The position numbers and the translations under genes were made by a program. A stretch of DNA of 64,000 nucleotides. Source: Isoperla grammatica (taxonomy: Eukaryota; Arthropoda; Insecta; Plecoptera; Perlodidae). Location of the stretch: NCBI GenBank assembly GCA_945910005.1, contig OX246748.1, forward strand, positions 13,517,733 to 13,581,732, given 5' to 3'. Positions 20,224 to 31,125 of this stretch are shown here, in pieces (the first letter of the stretch is position 1; every line of letters begins with the position of its first letter). The notes beneath the pieces were generated by a model. The model was not told the origin of the DNA. It saw nothing but the letters and a program-made list of their open reading frames with translations, and made no database searches.

Positions 20224-20460
20224 TTGATTGATATTTTGGCTTAACGTCTCATATTTTTGCAACGAGGCTAATCGAGACAATAAGTGGGTGATGTATGAAG
20301 ATGAAATATGGGGCTGTTTGGAGGAAAGGGGCAAGTGGGAGGAAAGGGGATTGGGGTGTGGACTGCACTTCGTCTGACTTCTCCTCCTCGACCTCTCATA
20401 TTTTTGCAACGAGTCTTTTGCAACGAGGCTAATCGAGACAATGAGTGTGTAAACAAAACA
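20224..20460 (-). repeat. Family A copy with internal rearrangement
   Basis: Normal from the tail to CTCCTCCTCGACC, then jumps back to CTCATATTTTTGCAACGAG and repeats GCAACGAGGCTAATCGAGAC. This fits template switching during reverse transcription. Confidence 0.7.
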
Positions 20461-20756
20461 AAACAACCAGAGTAGCATACCGTCACTAGTTTGTTTCCTA
20501 CCTATCAAACATTTGTGCTAATGAATTCAATAAAATTAAAACCAAGTTGTGCTTTTTTACATATCGCCATATACCAAATTCTCTAAATCAGTTTGAACTA
20601 GAATCCATTTTTGGTTGTAAATATATTTTCCTTTTAATTTTCCTTTGGTTTAAGTACATTTTCTATTGACAAGTTGGTAATAGCACCGATTATGCTTATG
20701 GATTGTTGAACAACTGATTGAAAAACCGCGCGAAAACATTGATTTCAAGATCTAGT

Positions 20757-21280
20757 GATATTTGGGCTTAACGTCTCATATTTTTGCAACGAGGCTAATC
20801 AAGACGATGAGTGGGTGATAATGAAAATGAAATAGGGGGCTGTTTGGAGGAAAGGGGCAAGTAGGAGAGCGCATGAGGAAAAAGGGAAATGGGAGGAAAG
20901 GGGATTGGGGTGTGGACTGCATTTCGTCTGACTTCTCCTCCTCGACCAGTCCGGCTAGGGTGGCCCTACCAGAAGCATACGCTTCCGCCGGCATAGCTCT
21001 CGGGATCAACAAAGCACGCAAACCTGCCCACCACGATATGAAGATGAAATAGGGGTGTGTTTGATGGAAAGGGGCAAGTAGGAGGGCGGGGAGGATAGAG
21101 GAAGGGGGATGAAACGGGAGTGGGGTGTGGACTGCACTTCGTCTGACTTCTCCTCCTCGACCAGTCCGGCTAGGGTGGCCCTACCAGAATCATACGCTCC
21201 CGCCGGCCTAGCTCTCGGGATCAACAAAGCACGCAAACCTGCCCACCACGATAAGGTAGCAGTCTCTGGGCAGGTTGTTG
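20757..21280 (-). repeat. Two family A copies head to tail
   Basis: 20,758-21,035 breaks off inside the terminal hairpin at CACGATATGAAG. The second copy starts inside its G-rich side and runs to the terminal hairpin ending near 21,274. Three-way-junction modules lie at about 20,951-20,991 and 21,167-21,207. Confidence 0.85.
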
Positions 21281-21282
21281 GA

Positions 21283-22175
21283 TTGTTTAATTGATTGATA
21301 TTTGGGCTTAACGTCTTATATTTTTGCAACTTGGCTAATCAAGACGATGAGTGGGTGATAATGATGATGAAATTGGGGGCTCTTTGGAGGAAATATGAAA
21401 TCTTGACACAATTTTGTCAAATAAATTATATGCATTATGCTCATTTGTTGATAATAATAATTATAGGATGGAAGGGTATTTGGGCTTAATGGCTTATATT
21501 TTTGCAACTTGGTTAATGGAGACGATTAGTTGGTAAAGATTGATTATTTGGGCTTAACGTCTCATATTTTTGCAACGAGGCTAATCGAGACAATGAGTGG
21601 GTGATATATGAAGATGAAATATGGGGGTGTAAAATATGAAGATGAAATTGGGGGGTGTTTTGGAGGAAAAAGGTCAGTAGAAGGGCGGGGAGAAAAAGGG
21701 AAAGGGGAGGAAAATGGGGGGCGTGGACTGCATTTTCGTCTGGCTTCTCCTCCTCGATTGATTGATATTTGTGCTTAACGTCTCATATTTTTGTAACTTG
21801 GCTAATCGAGACAATGAGTGGGTAAAGATTGATATTCGGGCTTAACGTCTCATATTTTTGCAACTAGGCTAATCGAGACAATGAGTGGGTGATATATGAA
21901 GATGAAATATGGGGCTGTTTGGAGGAAAAGGGCAAACCGGAGGGAGAAAGGGGAGGAAAGGGGATTGGGGTGGGGACTGCACTTCGTCTGACATTCTCCT
22001 CCTCGACCAGTCCGGCTAGGGTGGCCCTACCAGAAGCATACGCTTCCGCCGGCATAGCTCTAGGAATCATTAAAGCACGCAAACCTGCCCACCGCTATAA
22101 GGTAGCAGATGAGAGGACGTGGACTGCCTTTCGTCTGGCTTCTCCATCTTGACCTGTCTGGCTATAGCGGCCCTA
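21283..22175 (-). repeat. Composite repeat block, second copy
   Basis: Partner of 16,955-17,590. It carries two additional family A insertions, the second with three-way-junction module and most of the terminal hairpin (22,010-22,108). Confidence 0.7.
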
Positions 22176-22186
22176 CTAGTTCCCTT

Positions 22187-22262
22187 GGGCGTTGCGGGGT
22201 CGTCGACGGCCTCGGTGCAGACTCTCTGCCGTCGCCTCCCCTGCCGCCAATGGCGCAGACTG
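22187..22262 (+). pseudogene. Copy of the VAGPSTAS proline-rich exon, no acceptor
   Basis: GCGTTGCGGGGTCGTCGACG followed by proline-codon-rich sequence matches the exons at 22,368 and 25,988 but lacks the TTGTTTGTAG acceptor. After VAGSSTASVQT the frame shifts relative to the others. Probably a dead duplicate. Confidence 0.45.
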
Positions 22263-22316
22263 ATATGTAAACAGATATAATGATATTATTATTATCATAA
22301 TTATAATATAATTTAT

Positions 22317-22440
22317 AATGAATGTGGAATTTCACTTGTACACTAACGCTTGTCTCGTTGTTTGTAGGCGTTGCGGGGCCGTCGACGGCCTCTATGCCAA
22401 CTCAACCCGCCGCCGCCTCCCCTGCCACAATGGCGCATTT
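22317..22440 (+). pseudogene. Truncated duplicate of the proline-rich micro-exon with its intron end
   Basis: 22,317-22,367 (GGAATTTCACTTGTACACTA to CGTTGTTTGTAG) is nearly identical to 25,937-25,987, so intron end and exon were duplicated together. The exon from 22,368 reads VAGPSTASMPTQPAAASPAT in phase 1 and is cut by a LINE-B tail at about 22,440, losing its donor. Confidence 0.45.
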
Positions 22441-22989
22441 AATTGAATTGCATAAATTGGGTTCAAGGGCGCTTCAACCAGTTAGGTCATTTTGCGCCAC
22501 CAAGATGGTGTTTTGCAAGCTAAATAATTAAGGAACTATGAAAGTAGTTATTACTTTTTAATTTTATATGTGTTAAATTTAAGTTATTTTATATTTAATA
22601 TTGGTTGTATTGTATTTTTTTTAAATTGTTGGAAACACTGTGTGCGGACAAGAATTTGAATTTATTGAATTTATTGGGTTTAAGGGCGCTTCAACCAGTT
22701 AGGTCATTTTGCGCCACCAAGATAGTGTTTTGCAAGGTAAGTAATTAGGTAACTATGAAAGTAGTAATTATGTTTTAATTTTATATGAATTTAATTTATA
22801 TTATTTTATATTTATAATTGGTTGTATTTAAAATTGTTGGAAAAACTGTGTGCGGACAAGAAATTTTAAAAGTTTATCACAATTCTCGTATGACAAAAGT
22901 TCTTCATACAACGGGGAAAGCTTTAATTGTGTTTTCAACACATCATGTTTGGTACATTCTGACAATATGTGACGTACAGTCAGAGTAAC
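22440..22989 (-). mobile_element. Two LINE-B copies in tandem, second with ORF2 remnant
   Basis: 22,440-22,654 is a 3' UTR copy. 22,655-22,989 is a second, extending into the ORF2 C-terminus (22,889-22,989 encodes VRHILSEC and SPLYEELL). The stop codon at the UTR boundary is mutated (TGA to TCA), so this copy is decayed. Confidence 0.75.
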
Positions 22990-23710
22990 CCCATACTTTT
23001 GCAACGTGTCTTAATGAGACGATGTTAACTCACCGTCGGTCACTGGCTTATTTTTTTCTTTACTCTGTCATTCGTAGCAATCCATTTGTTTCATATCATT
23101 CATTTTATATTTTATGATTCTTCTCTTGTTGAGTATTTATGATTTTAACGATGTGCAGGTCAACCTCAATGTCATGCTACGCGAGACCCTTGGTTGTCTC
23201 GTATGACACGCAAAGTAACCTTCCGTTTATTCGATTGATTGATTTATTGATTGATTTATGGATTTAGGGCGCTTTTAACGGCAAGGGGCATTCGCGCCTC
23301 CAGGATGTATATTATAATTAAATTATGGTTGAACAAGTATATTTTGAAATGTAATATTCCTGGATCAAGTGGGTTAGATACTTTTAGGCTACGAGAATGA
23401 AATGTTATGGGGCAATGGGGTGTTGAAGAAATGGGTCAAAACTTTCTAATACTGCTCGCCTGGGATCTGGTCCATATTCCAAAGCCCTTAAGCCTCGTGA
23501 ACTGAACCTTGGCACTTAACTATGAAATCACCTCGCGTAAACTTGAGACCGTGTGACCCAAAGATCTTGGAACAGTTCTATAGCAGGTGCAAGAGAATCA
23601 TTGACGTCGCTGTCGTGATTGCTACCTGACGACTGCCCCTAGTAACATTAAAACATACCTGTAAGTATTTGTTAGGACAGTATTTATCAATGGAAAAAAG
23701 GAGGAGATGT
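22990..23710 (-). repeat. LINE-C tail and single-copy sequence
   Basis: 23,233-23,330 read on the minus strand ends CGCCCTAAATCCATAAATCAATC, the tail of a different LINE family (LINE-C). 23,165-23,220 holds a diverged family D/CTCGTATGACACGCAAAGTAAC motif. The rest shows nothing. Confidence 0.6.
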
Positions 23711-23712
23711 CT

Positions 23713-24545
23713 GGATTGATTGATATTTGGGCTTAACGTCTCATATTTTTGCGACGAGGCTAATCGAGACAATGAGTGGGTGATAATAAAGATGAAATTG
23801 GGGGCTCTTTTGAGGAAAGGGGCAAGTAGGAGGGCGTGGTAAAAAAGGGAAAGGGAGAGGAAAAGGGTGGAGGGGGGTTGTGGACTGCATTCGTAGAGTA
23901 GGTTATTTTTATTAATTGGGTTTAAGGGCGCTTCAACCAGTTAGGTCATTTTGCGTGTGAGTGGGTTAATTACGAAGATAATGGGGGGCTGTTAAGAGGT
24001 AAAGGGCTAGTGGGAGGGCGGGGAGGAAAGGGGAAAAGGGAGAAAAAATTGAATTTATTGGGTTTAAGGGCGCTTCAACCAGTTAGGTCATTTTGCGCCA
24101 CCAAGATAGTGTTTTGCAAGCTAAGTAATTAAGTAACTATGAAAGTAAAAAGGGAGTGGGGAAGATGTGGACTGCATTTCGTCTGAGTTTAACGACGTAC
24201 TCGACAACTATGATCATATGGCGCCGGAGGGTGTTTAGAGGAAAGGGACAAGTAGGAGGGCGGGGATTTGTTTAACAATTTATTGGGTTTAAGGGCGCTT
24301 CAACCAGTTAGATTGATTGATTATTTGGGCTTAACGTCTCATATTTTTGCAACGAGGCTAATCGAGACAATGAGTGGGTGATATATGAAGATGAAATAGG
24401 GGGCTATTTGGAGGAAAGGGGCAAGTAGGAGGGCGGGGTGGATTGATTGATATTTGGGCTTAACGTCTTATATTTTTGCAACTAGGCTAATCAAGACGAT
24501 GATTAGGTGATGATGAAGATGAAATTGGGGCTCTTTGGAGATAGA
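23713..24545 (-). repeat. Family A and LINE-B nest
   Basis: Family A (23,713-23,900), LINE-B tail (23,908-23,956), family A (23,957-24,042), LINE-B (24,043-24,147), family A resumes (24,148-24,185), family D (24,188-24,235), LINE-B tip (24,277-24,312), then two family A copies (24,313-24,545). The LINE-B at 24,043 is flanked by AAAAGGGAG on both sides (24,034-24,042 and 24,148-24,156), a 9-bp target-site duplication inside family A. Confidence 0.8.
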
Positions 24546-24570
24546 TAGATAGATATTTCTCCTTAACGTC

Positions 24571-24774
24571 AGTGATCAGGAGCTCAAAGAATTACTGAAA
24601 CCTCACCGAGTTGTTGACGTCATAAGAATCATGAGCAGGAAAACTGGCCAGCCTCGTCCCACTCCAGCCGTCATACTCTCATCTGCATTGTTTCAATTAA
24701 CAGCTGAAATTAAAATCGCCTACCACAACCTTAAAATTCGACCATACATTCCGAGCCCTTTACTGTGTTTCTAA
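24571..24774 (+). pseudogene. Non-LTR retrotransposon ORF1 (gag-like) fragment
   Basis: About 67 codons open to TAA at 24,772-24,774. The protein includes LKPHRVVDVIRIMSRKTGQP, then PAVILSS and KIRPYIPSPLLCF. The stretch from RVVDV.RI through RPYIP.PL.CF is the classic RRM-like end just before the CCHC knuckles in LINE ORF1 proteins. Here a stop replaces the first knuckle. No 5' part is present. I infer it belongs to a Jockey/I/Nimb-type element, possibly LINE-B. Confidence 0.7.
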
Positions 24775-24786
24775 TGTCAAGTCACT

Positions 24787-25440
24787 TTGTTCGACAGTCA
24801 ATTGTTGTTGTTGTTGTTGTTGTTTTCAGCTGTCAATCTCAAGACATCATTGAAAATTTTTGTTTTACTCGTCCACAACAAAGTACTTATTATTACGGGA
24901 AAAGTGCGCTACTCAATTGTCAAGGCACTTGAAGAGAGATTCTCTTTCAAAGTTGTTATGTATTTCTTTGCAAGATATGAAACGCGGAGTTCTGTTTTTC
25001 TAAGGCTTTGTTTCTGGTTGTAAATTTTTTCAAGAAGAAACCATGGATTGATTGATATTTGGGCTTTACGTCTCATATTTTTGCAACTTGGCTAATCGAG
25101 ACAATGGAAATGTAAGTACACACCTTCATCTAATAATTGATTGTTTAGTTTTTTATGTTGTATTTGCATGATAATACTGTTAACAATTGATGTGCAAGTG
25201 TATGTGCACATGATTATCAACTACATTTATTGTTCAGTTGTGAGTAGATGTTAATTAGCAATTATTTTACTTGATCATAGGCCTATGCCTGAAACATGAA
25301 TTCTGAATAGCTAGGTGGACAAGGCCAAGCTAGACTTTGTAATTGTTGTGTAGTTTTTAACCTAAATTTATGTTGTAGGTAGTAAGTATTACAACAATAT
25401 TTAGCAGAATCAAATCAAGTGACAATAATAATGTTAGTCA
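24787..25440. other. No gene recognised
   Basis: A 78-aa frame (24,787-25,023) begins in a (TTG)n stretch and has no domain. A family A tip sits at 25,048-25,105, ending against a GTAAGTAC donor-like string. Confidence 0.35.
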
Positions 25441-25472
25441 TATGCTCAATATTATTTTTTTGTTTGCTTCAG

Positions 25473-25523
25473 GTGATGAAGATTTTGAAATGAATTGGAG
25501 CCAAGAAGCGGCAAACATTGAAG
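25473..25523 (+). CDS. Candidate 51-bp micro-exon, phase 1-1
   Basis: Preceded by a TTTTTTTGTTTGCTTCAG acceptor and followed by GGTAAGAA, a strong donor. In phase 1 it encodes DEDFEMNWSQEAANIE with Gly codons formed at both junctions. Its acidic DxFE(L/M)N core resembles the exon at 12,247 (DTFELND). The next candidate on the same strand is 465 bp downstream in compatible phase. Confidence 0.5.
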
Positions 25524-25559
25524 GTAAGAATGTATACATATTACATTAAGACACAATTG

Positions 25560-25936
25560 TTTGTTGTGTATGTGTCGTGTGTGTGTGTGTGTCTTGCATG
25601 TGTCGTGAGTGCGTGTGGTGCGTGTGGTGCGTGTGGTGCTTGTCGTATGTATCGTGCATGTGTTAGGTAAGTAAGGTAAGTAAGGTAAGTTAGGTAAGGG
25701 GTGACTCTAATAATAATAATAATTATTATTATTAAAATATAATTTATTGATTGATTGATATTTGGGCTTAACGTCTCATATTTTTGCAACGAGGCTAATC
25801 GAGACAATGAGTGGGTGATATATGAAGATGAAATAGGATGATGTTTGAGGAAAGGGGCAAGTTGGAGGGCGAGGAGGATGAAGGAAGGGGAGGATCGGGG
25901 AAAGGGGGAGGATGTGAACTGCATTTCGTCTGGCTT
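25560..25936 (-). repeat. Microsatellites and family A copy
   Basis: GT-rich imperfect repeat (25,563-25,650), TAAGTAAGG repeats (25,672-25,705), ATT repeats, then family A from 25,752 into its G-rich tract and GTGAACTGCATTTCGTCTGGC. Confidence 0.75.
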
Positions 25937-25987
25937 AATGAATATGGAATTTCACTTGTACACTAACGCTTGTCTCGTTGTTTGTAG

Positions 25988-26059
25988 GCGTTGCGGGGCC
26001 GTCGACGGCCTCGGTGCCGCCTCCCCCGCCGCCAAGGGAAGCCGTCGAGGCGCAGAAAG
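25988..26059 (+). CDS. Candidate 72-bp proline-rich micro-exon, phase 1-1
   Basis: The acceptor CTCGTTGTTTGTAG precedes it and GGTATTTAAA follows. In phase 1 it encodes VAGPSTASV, six prolines, then REAVEAQK, again with Gly at both junctions. It joins in frame to the 25,473 exon. The same intron end and exon start are duplicated at 22,317, and a third exon copy lies at 22,187. A symmetric, Gly-bounded, duplicated short exon suggests a gene that gains exons by duplication. Confidence 0.5.
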
Positions 26060-26187
26060 GTATTTAAACAAATACTTAATCGAAATATGCTGATATCAGA
26101 CAACAACGTTTCTCCATAACAAATGGGTGTAATCTGAAAGTATTGTTCCTACCATAACGTAGTACATTAATGTGTGTATTCTTAAGA

Positions 26188-26545
26188 TGATATTTGGGCT
26201 TAACGTCTCATATTTTTGCAACGAGGCTAATCGAGACAATGAGTGGGTGATAGATGAAGGTGAATTAGGGGTCTGTTTGGAGGAAAGAGGCAAGTGGGAG
26301 GGCGGGGAGGATAGGGGAAGAGAGAGGAAAAGGGATTTGGGTGTGGACTGCACTTCGTCTGACTTCTCCTCCTCGACCAATCCGGCTAGGGTGGCCCTAC
26401 CAGAAGCATACGCTTCCGCCGGCATAGCTCCAGGAATCATCAAAGCGCACAAACCTGCCCACCACGATAAGGTAGCAGAAGTAGGAGGGAGCGTGAGGAA
26501 AGGGGAAAGGGGAGGAAAGGGGATTGGGGTGTGGACTAAAATAAC
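26188..26545 (-). repeat. Family A copy, near complete, plus partial repeat of its body
   Basis: From GATATTTGGGCTTAACG through three-way-junction module (26,386-26,426) to the hairpin region, then GTAGGAGGGAGCGTGAGG to GTGTGGACT repeats the central tract. Confidence 0.85.
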
Positions 26546-27275
26546 ATGGAATCTAATGTGGGAATATCAATAATAATATTTGTGTTGTATGTATTTGTGT
26601 ATATACATTTATAGTACACAATTTGAAATAGTTGACCAAATAATGTCGACACGTCCATCGGTTATTATTAAATACCGCATAGTGGATGTACACAGAGTTG
26701 AAGTATGGAGAACCTACTCGATTCAGCTCTAGCCATCGAGTGTACCCTTCAATGCCGTGCAATTCCCTACGTTTGTACGTGTTGGTGCCGTCATAGGTCT
26801 CTATCCGAAAGAATGGACGTGTCGCCAACATATAGGTATAGGCAACGTTCTGCGTTTCCTGAAGAAGGGGGCCCCGTTCGACGTGCTTGCCCTCCCGGGG
26901 TGGGTCCCCACCTTACTCGACATGTAAACGCCTATACAATAATTTAATTCGCATTACCATTATGAAAACAATGGGTGCGACGGCGCATTAACCCCGCAGA
27001 CGGACCAACAGACGCGCTTAGGAATGTGCCCCACGTACGGCGCTCATTGCGTATTCACTCCGTCCCGCTTCCATCGCAGGAGGGGCCGCGAGATGATCTA
27101 ACTTCGTTGCCATTCCGCGCGATTTACTTCATTCATACGCCGATCTGGAATTTAACCCGTTTTTGATTTATTTGTTTATCTTATATTTTTCAACAACCTA
27201 ACTCAACCATAGAATTGTAGCACGTCATGGAAGACACCGATGTTAAGGGATAAGTGGGAAAAGAATGGTGAATTA
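26546..27275. other. No gene recognised
   Basis: Overlapping frames of 63-92 codons on both strands (26,553-27,166) have no identifiable domain. Single-copy-looking. Confidence 0.35.
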
Positions 27276-27277
27276 TT

Positions 27278-28200
27278 TATTTATTCATTATAGATTTAGG
27301 GCGCTTTGAAAGACGAAGGTTATTCGAGCCTCCTATTGATTGATTGGTGGTGTTTAACGACGTACTCGACAGCTTAGGTCATATGACGTCTTCCGAATCA
27401 GGTCCATCTATATCGCGAGAGTCGTCATAAGGGGAGTCCAGCAAGGGAGGGCAGGGCCATGTGGGAGGAGAAATCTTCAGTGGGACAGTGGGGGGGGGGG
27501 GGGGGGGAAAGGACAGAGTCTCCATTCGTCGCCTCTTGCGATTGATTGATATTTAGGCGTAACGTCTCATTTCTTTTTGCAACTTTGCTAATCGAGACAA
27601 TGAGTGGGTGAAATATGAAGATGAAATTGGGGGCTGTTTGTTAATTTGTTATTTGGGCTTAACTTCTCATATTTTTGCAACGAGGCTAATCGAGACAATG
27701 AGTGGGTGATTTTGTTTATTTGGGCTTAACGTCTCATATTTTTGCAACGAGGCTAATCGAGACAATGATGAGTGGGTGATATATGAAGATGAAATAGGGG
27801 GCTGTTTGGAGGAAAGGAGCAAATAGGAGGGCGGGGTGGAAACGGGAAGGGGGAGGAAAGGGGATTGGGGTGTGAACTGCATTTCGTCTGACTTCTCCTC
27901 CTAGACCAGTCCGGCAAGGGTGGCCCTACCAGAAGCATACGCTTCCGCCGGCATAGCTCTCGGGATCAACAAAGCACGCAAACCTGCCCACAACGATAAG
28001 GTAGCAGTCCCTGGGCAGGGGGGGCTGTTTGGAGAAAAGGGTCAAGTAGGAGAACGCGTGAGGAAAGGGGAAAGGGGGGGGGAGATTTGGGTAAGAAAAT
28101 CTCAAGATATATAGATAGATAGATTCTTAAGCTTAACATCTCATATTTTTGAAACTTGGCTAATCTAGACGATGAGTGGGTGAAATATGAAGATGACATC
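27278..28200 (-). repeat. LINE-C tail, families D, C and A
   Basis: LINE-C tail at 27,278-27,335, family D at 27,350-27,390, partial family C at 27,395-27,535 ending in a long G run, then family A tails at 27,548, 27,650 and 27,720. The last runs to a complete terminal hairpin at about 28,018, with further partial copies to 28,200. Confidence 0.8.
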
Positions 28201-28455
28201 TTAGGTTCTGTGCCACTTTAATTGCGTGGTTTGTAGATAAATTATCATCAATCAATTCTCTTTCCCGCATTAGTCGGCGAGGGTCAGTGTACGCAGCGAA
28301 AATAAATGTCAAGAATGTCGCAATGCACACTACGTCCTCTCGTTCGATAACTTTCCACTCTCCAGCTGGAATCTCGGGTAAACTTTCGGCTGGACTTGTT
28401 CCGTGTAGCGATGCTTCGCGTACACTGCTCGTACAGTCGCAGACATAAGAACATT

Positions 28456-29030
28456 GATTGATATTTGTGCTTAACGTCTCATATTTTTGCAATGGGGGGT
28501 GTTAAGAGGTAAAAGGCCAGTGGGAGTGCGGGAATGGAAAAGAGAAAGAAAGAAAAAAGGAGGGGGGAGAATAAGAAGTTGATTTCTCATATTCTTTTCT
28601 ATAAATTAAGGGAAATTTCACGAGAATAGTGAAGTTGAAGTGAGAAAGCAAGGTGCAAAAAGCAAGTAGGCAAGAGTGTTATATGTTGAGTTCTTGACCT
28701 TAAAATGTCCAAAACACGTATAAAATTTCACATATACGAAAATTATTACTTTTCACTTGGGATCTACAGATTATTTAGTTTCACGATTGATTGATTGATA
28801 TTTGGGCTTAACGTCTTATATTTTTAAACTTGGCTAATCAAGACGATGAGTTGGTCAAAAGGCCAGTGGGAGGGCGGGGATGTAAGGGGAAAAGGGAGGA
28901 AAAGTCAGTGGGGAGGATGTAGACTGCATTTCGTCTGACTTCTCGCCCTGGAAATTTCAGGAAATTTTGCAATATATTTGGTTACGGGTGCGCCAACGAG
29001 TTAGCTACACCATTTTACGCGTAGCTCTCA
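28456..29030 (-). repeat. Scattered truncated family A copies
   Basis: Tails near 28,457 and 28,798 with decayed G-rich tracts. 28,580-28,780 between them is AT-rich with nothing recognised. Confidence 0.7.
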
Positions 29031-29039
29031 TAAATAGCC

Positions 29040-29450
29040 CCCCCCCCCCTTTTATCGTCAGCGCGGTTACTCCATCAGAGGGCGTCGGGGTGAGGGGGGG
29101 GGGAGTTGGGGCGGAGGTCATGCTCGCTGTGCCAATAGACCAATAACCCCAACATCATCATCGTCCAACGAGTCAGTCACGAATATTTGTTATCAATATT
29201 TGTTCGCGTCTGTTATTTGCAGGATTCAATATTGATCGTGATATAATTCACTCCGATATACCAATGCATTGTGTCAACAAAGTAATCGAGGTATTATTGC
29301 CGTTAGTTATCTGCTATTTGACCGCGGCCTCGCACGATCATTATTATCAGAGGTCACGTGACGGTCATACTCATACCTTTGTCGCCTCTCCGGTCACGTA
29401 GAGCTATCCTGGGAATGTTGCACCCCACGCTGCTGTAATACATGATTTCA
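29040..29450 (+). other. No gene recognised; one weak exon candidate
   Basis: C and G runs near 29,040 and 29,090. At about 29,223 an acceptor-like TTATTTGCAG is followed by FNIDRDIIHSDIPMHCVNKV in frame and a GTATTATT donor-like string after the codon for Glu. The exit phase differs from the other micro-exons, so support is weak. Confidence 0.2.
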
Positions 29451-29454
29451 TTTG

Positions 29455-30245
29455 ATTTTAGGGTCTTACGTCGCATATTTTTCAACTTGGTTAATCGAGA
29501 CGATGAGTGGGTGAAAATGAAAAAGGGGCAAGTTCGAGTGTGGGTAGGAAAATGGTAAGGGGATTAAAAAAGAGAGGAGAAGATGCAATGCAAAGATGCA
29601 ATGTGGCTAATCGATTTTTGGATTATTTGGGCTTAACGTCTCATATTTTTGCAACGAGGCTAATCGAGACAATGAGTGGGTGAAATAGGAAGATTAAATA
29701 GGGGGATGTTTGGAGGAAAGGGGCAAGTAGGAGGGCGGGGAGGATAGGGGGAGGAGAGGATCAGGGAAAGGGGGAAGACGTGGACTGCCTTTCGTCTGGC
29801 ATCTCAACCTCGACCTGTGGGATACATTTTAGATCCAATAATCCGCTTTGAGGATCATCTGGGACAAGCGGAGGAGGTGGATCGTGAGAAGCAGGGGATA
29901 TATAACTCGACTATTACCTACTACAATCTGAAAGATATCAGAGTAACAGTTGATTGATATTTGGGCTTAACGTCTCATATTTTCGCTACGAGGCTAATCG
30001 AGACAATGAGTGAAGATATAGGTATGAAGATGAACTAGGGGGGTGTTTGGAGGAAAGGGTCAAGTAGGAGGGCGCGTGAGGAAAGGGTGATTGATTGATA
30101 TTTGGGCTTAACGTCTCATATTTTTGCAACGAGGCTAATCGAGACAATGAGTGGGTGATATATGGAGATGGATTGATAGATATTTGGGCTTAACGTCTCA
30201 TATTTGATTTGGTTGTGGACTGCACTTTGTCTATTGGGGAGGATG
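29455..30245 (-). repeat. Family A copies, several decayed
   Basis: Starts near 29,458 (diverged), 29,625, 29,950, 30,090 and 30,175. None reaches the terminal hairpin. Confidence 0.75.
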
Positions 30246-30328
30246 TGGACTGCACTTCGTCTGCAATAGAAACGGGTTGTACAGTTGTGATTGACGAGTA
30301 TCTTCGACGTACGATAATTAAAGTGAAT

Positions 30329-30390
30329 TGATTTATTGGTTTAAGGGCGCTTCAACCAGTTTGGTAATTTTGCAAAAACCAAAAGGAAGT
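30329..30390 (-). repeat. LINE-B tail tip
   Basis: TTATTGGTTTAAGGGCGCTT through CAGTTTGGTAATTTTGC, truncated right after. It directly abuts the ORF1 fragment on the other strand. Confidence 0.65.
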
Positions 30391-30409
30391 AACGTTAAAA
30401 GAAAAAAAG

Positions 30410-30586
30410 GTCTCATCTGATGATGAGGCACAGGGGGAAAACATCCACAGCAATGTGGATTTAGTACCCCTGTATTTAGTTGCAAAATCCAGCGATGACG
30501 AAACAAAATTTACAAAGGTTAATCCGTTGATTATTCACGATTCAGAAGGGACAAGTAGGTCAAAACATACATGTTTTCACAGATGA
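30410..30586 (+). pseudogene. Non-LTR retrotransposon ORF1 N-terminal fragment
   Basis: 58 codons ending at TGA (30,584-30,586). The protein has an acidic start (SSDDEAQGENIHSNVD), then LVPLYLVAKSSDD and TKVNPLIIHDSEGTSRS. The order 'hydrophobic LYLV, then D(D/E) and KVNPLII' resembles the N-terminal part of LINE ORF1/gag proteins before the RRM-like region. It is truncated on both sides. Confidence 0.5.
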
Positions 30587-30675
30587 CTCCAAACACCATT
30601 CACTAAACATGATCGATTGATACTCGGGCTTAACGTCTCATAGTTTTGCAACTTGCCTAACAGAGACGATGAGTA

Positions 30676-31000
30676 TATTCATAGGTTGCACGTACGTACG
30701 TCACATCTTTGCGCGTGGCGGCCACATTTGTGATCAAACTTTGACGTTACCATGGAGAAAGAATTAAAGGCTGTTGTGGTAGAACACAAAAATTCTTAGT
30801 TCTTTAAAATTTACTGTGTTTTTGAGATAAAATTGGTATGTGTGTTAATATTTTATTTATTTATTACTTATGTTTACTTTTTAAGTTCTAAATTAGGCAT
30901 ATTTATTAAATTTCAATAGTATTTTCCAATGATCTAGGATTGGTCCGCATCAATTGTGTCGCAATCATGGCCGCTGTGACGTCACGTGGGAACTATGAAT
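30676..31000. mobile_element. TA-flanked TIR element (MITE-like)
   Basis: Left end TTCATAGGTTGCACGTACGT and right-end inverse TTCATAGTTCCCACGTGACG are imperfect inverted repeats bordered by TA on both sides (GTATATTCATAG at the left, CTATGAATAGG at the right). Further in, GGCGGCCACA and the inverse of GCCGCTGTGACG keep the symmetry. A 15-codon ATG frame at about 30,751 (MEKELKAVVVEHKNS) is its only coding hint. Confidence 0.5.
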
Positions 31001-31125
31001 AGGTGAAATATGAAAATGAAATAGGGAGCTGTTTGGTGGAAAGGGTCAAGTAGGAGGGCGGGGAGAAAAGAGGAAAGGGGAGGAAAAGGGAGTGGGGAAG
31101 ATGTGGATTGCATTTCGTCTGAAAA
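31001..31125 (-). repeat. Family A body without tail
   Basis: Starts at GGTGAAATATGAAAATGAAA and ends at GTGGATTGCATTTCGTCTGA. It adjoins the right end of the TA element, which may have inserted into this copy. Confidence 0.65.

Noticed and set aside
26096..26452. Recurrent minus-strand peptides of the type AMPAEAYASGRATLAGLVEE in many family A copies
   Set aside because: The frame changes between copies through indels in the G-rich tract, starts vary, and the peptide is just the translated three-way-junction region. No sign of coding constraint.
29223..29291. Fourth micro-exon (FNIDRDIIHSD)
   Set aside because: Acceptor and donor are plausible but exit phase differs from the other candidates and the donor is weak; kept only as a note.
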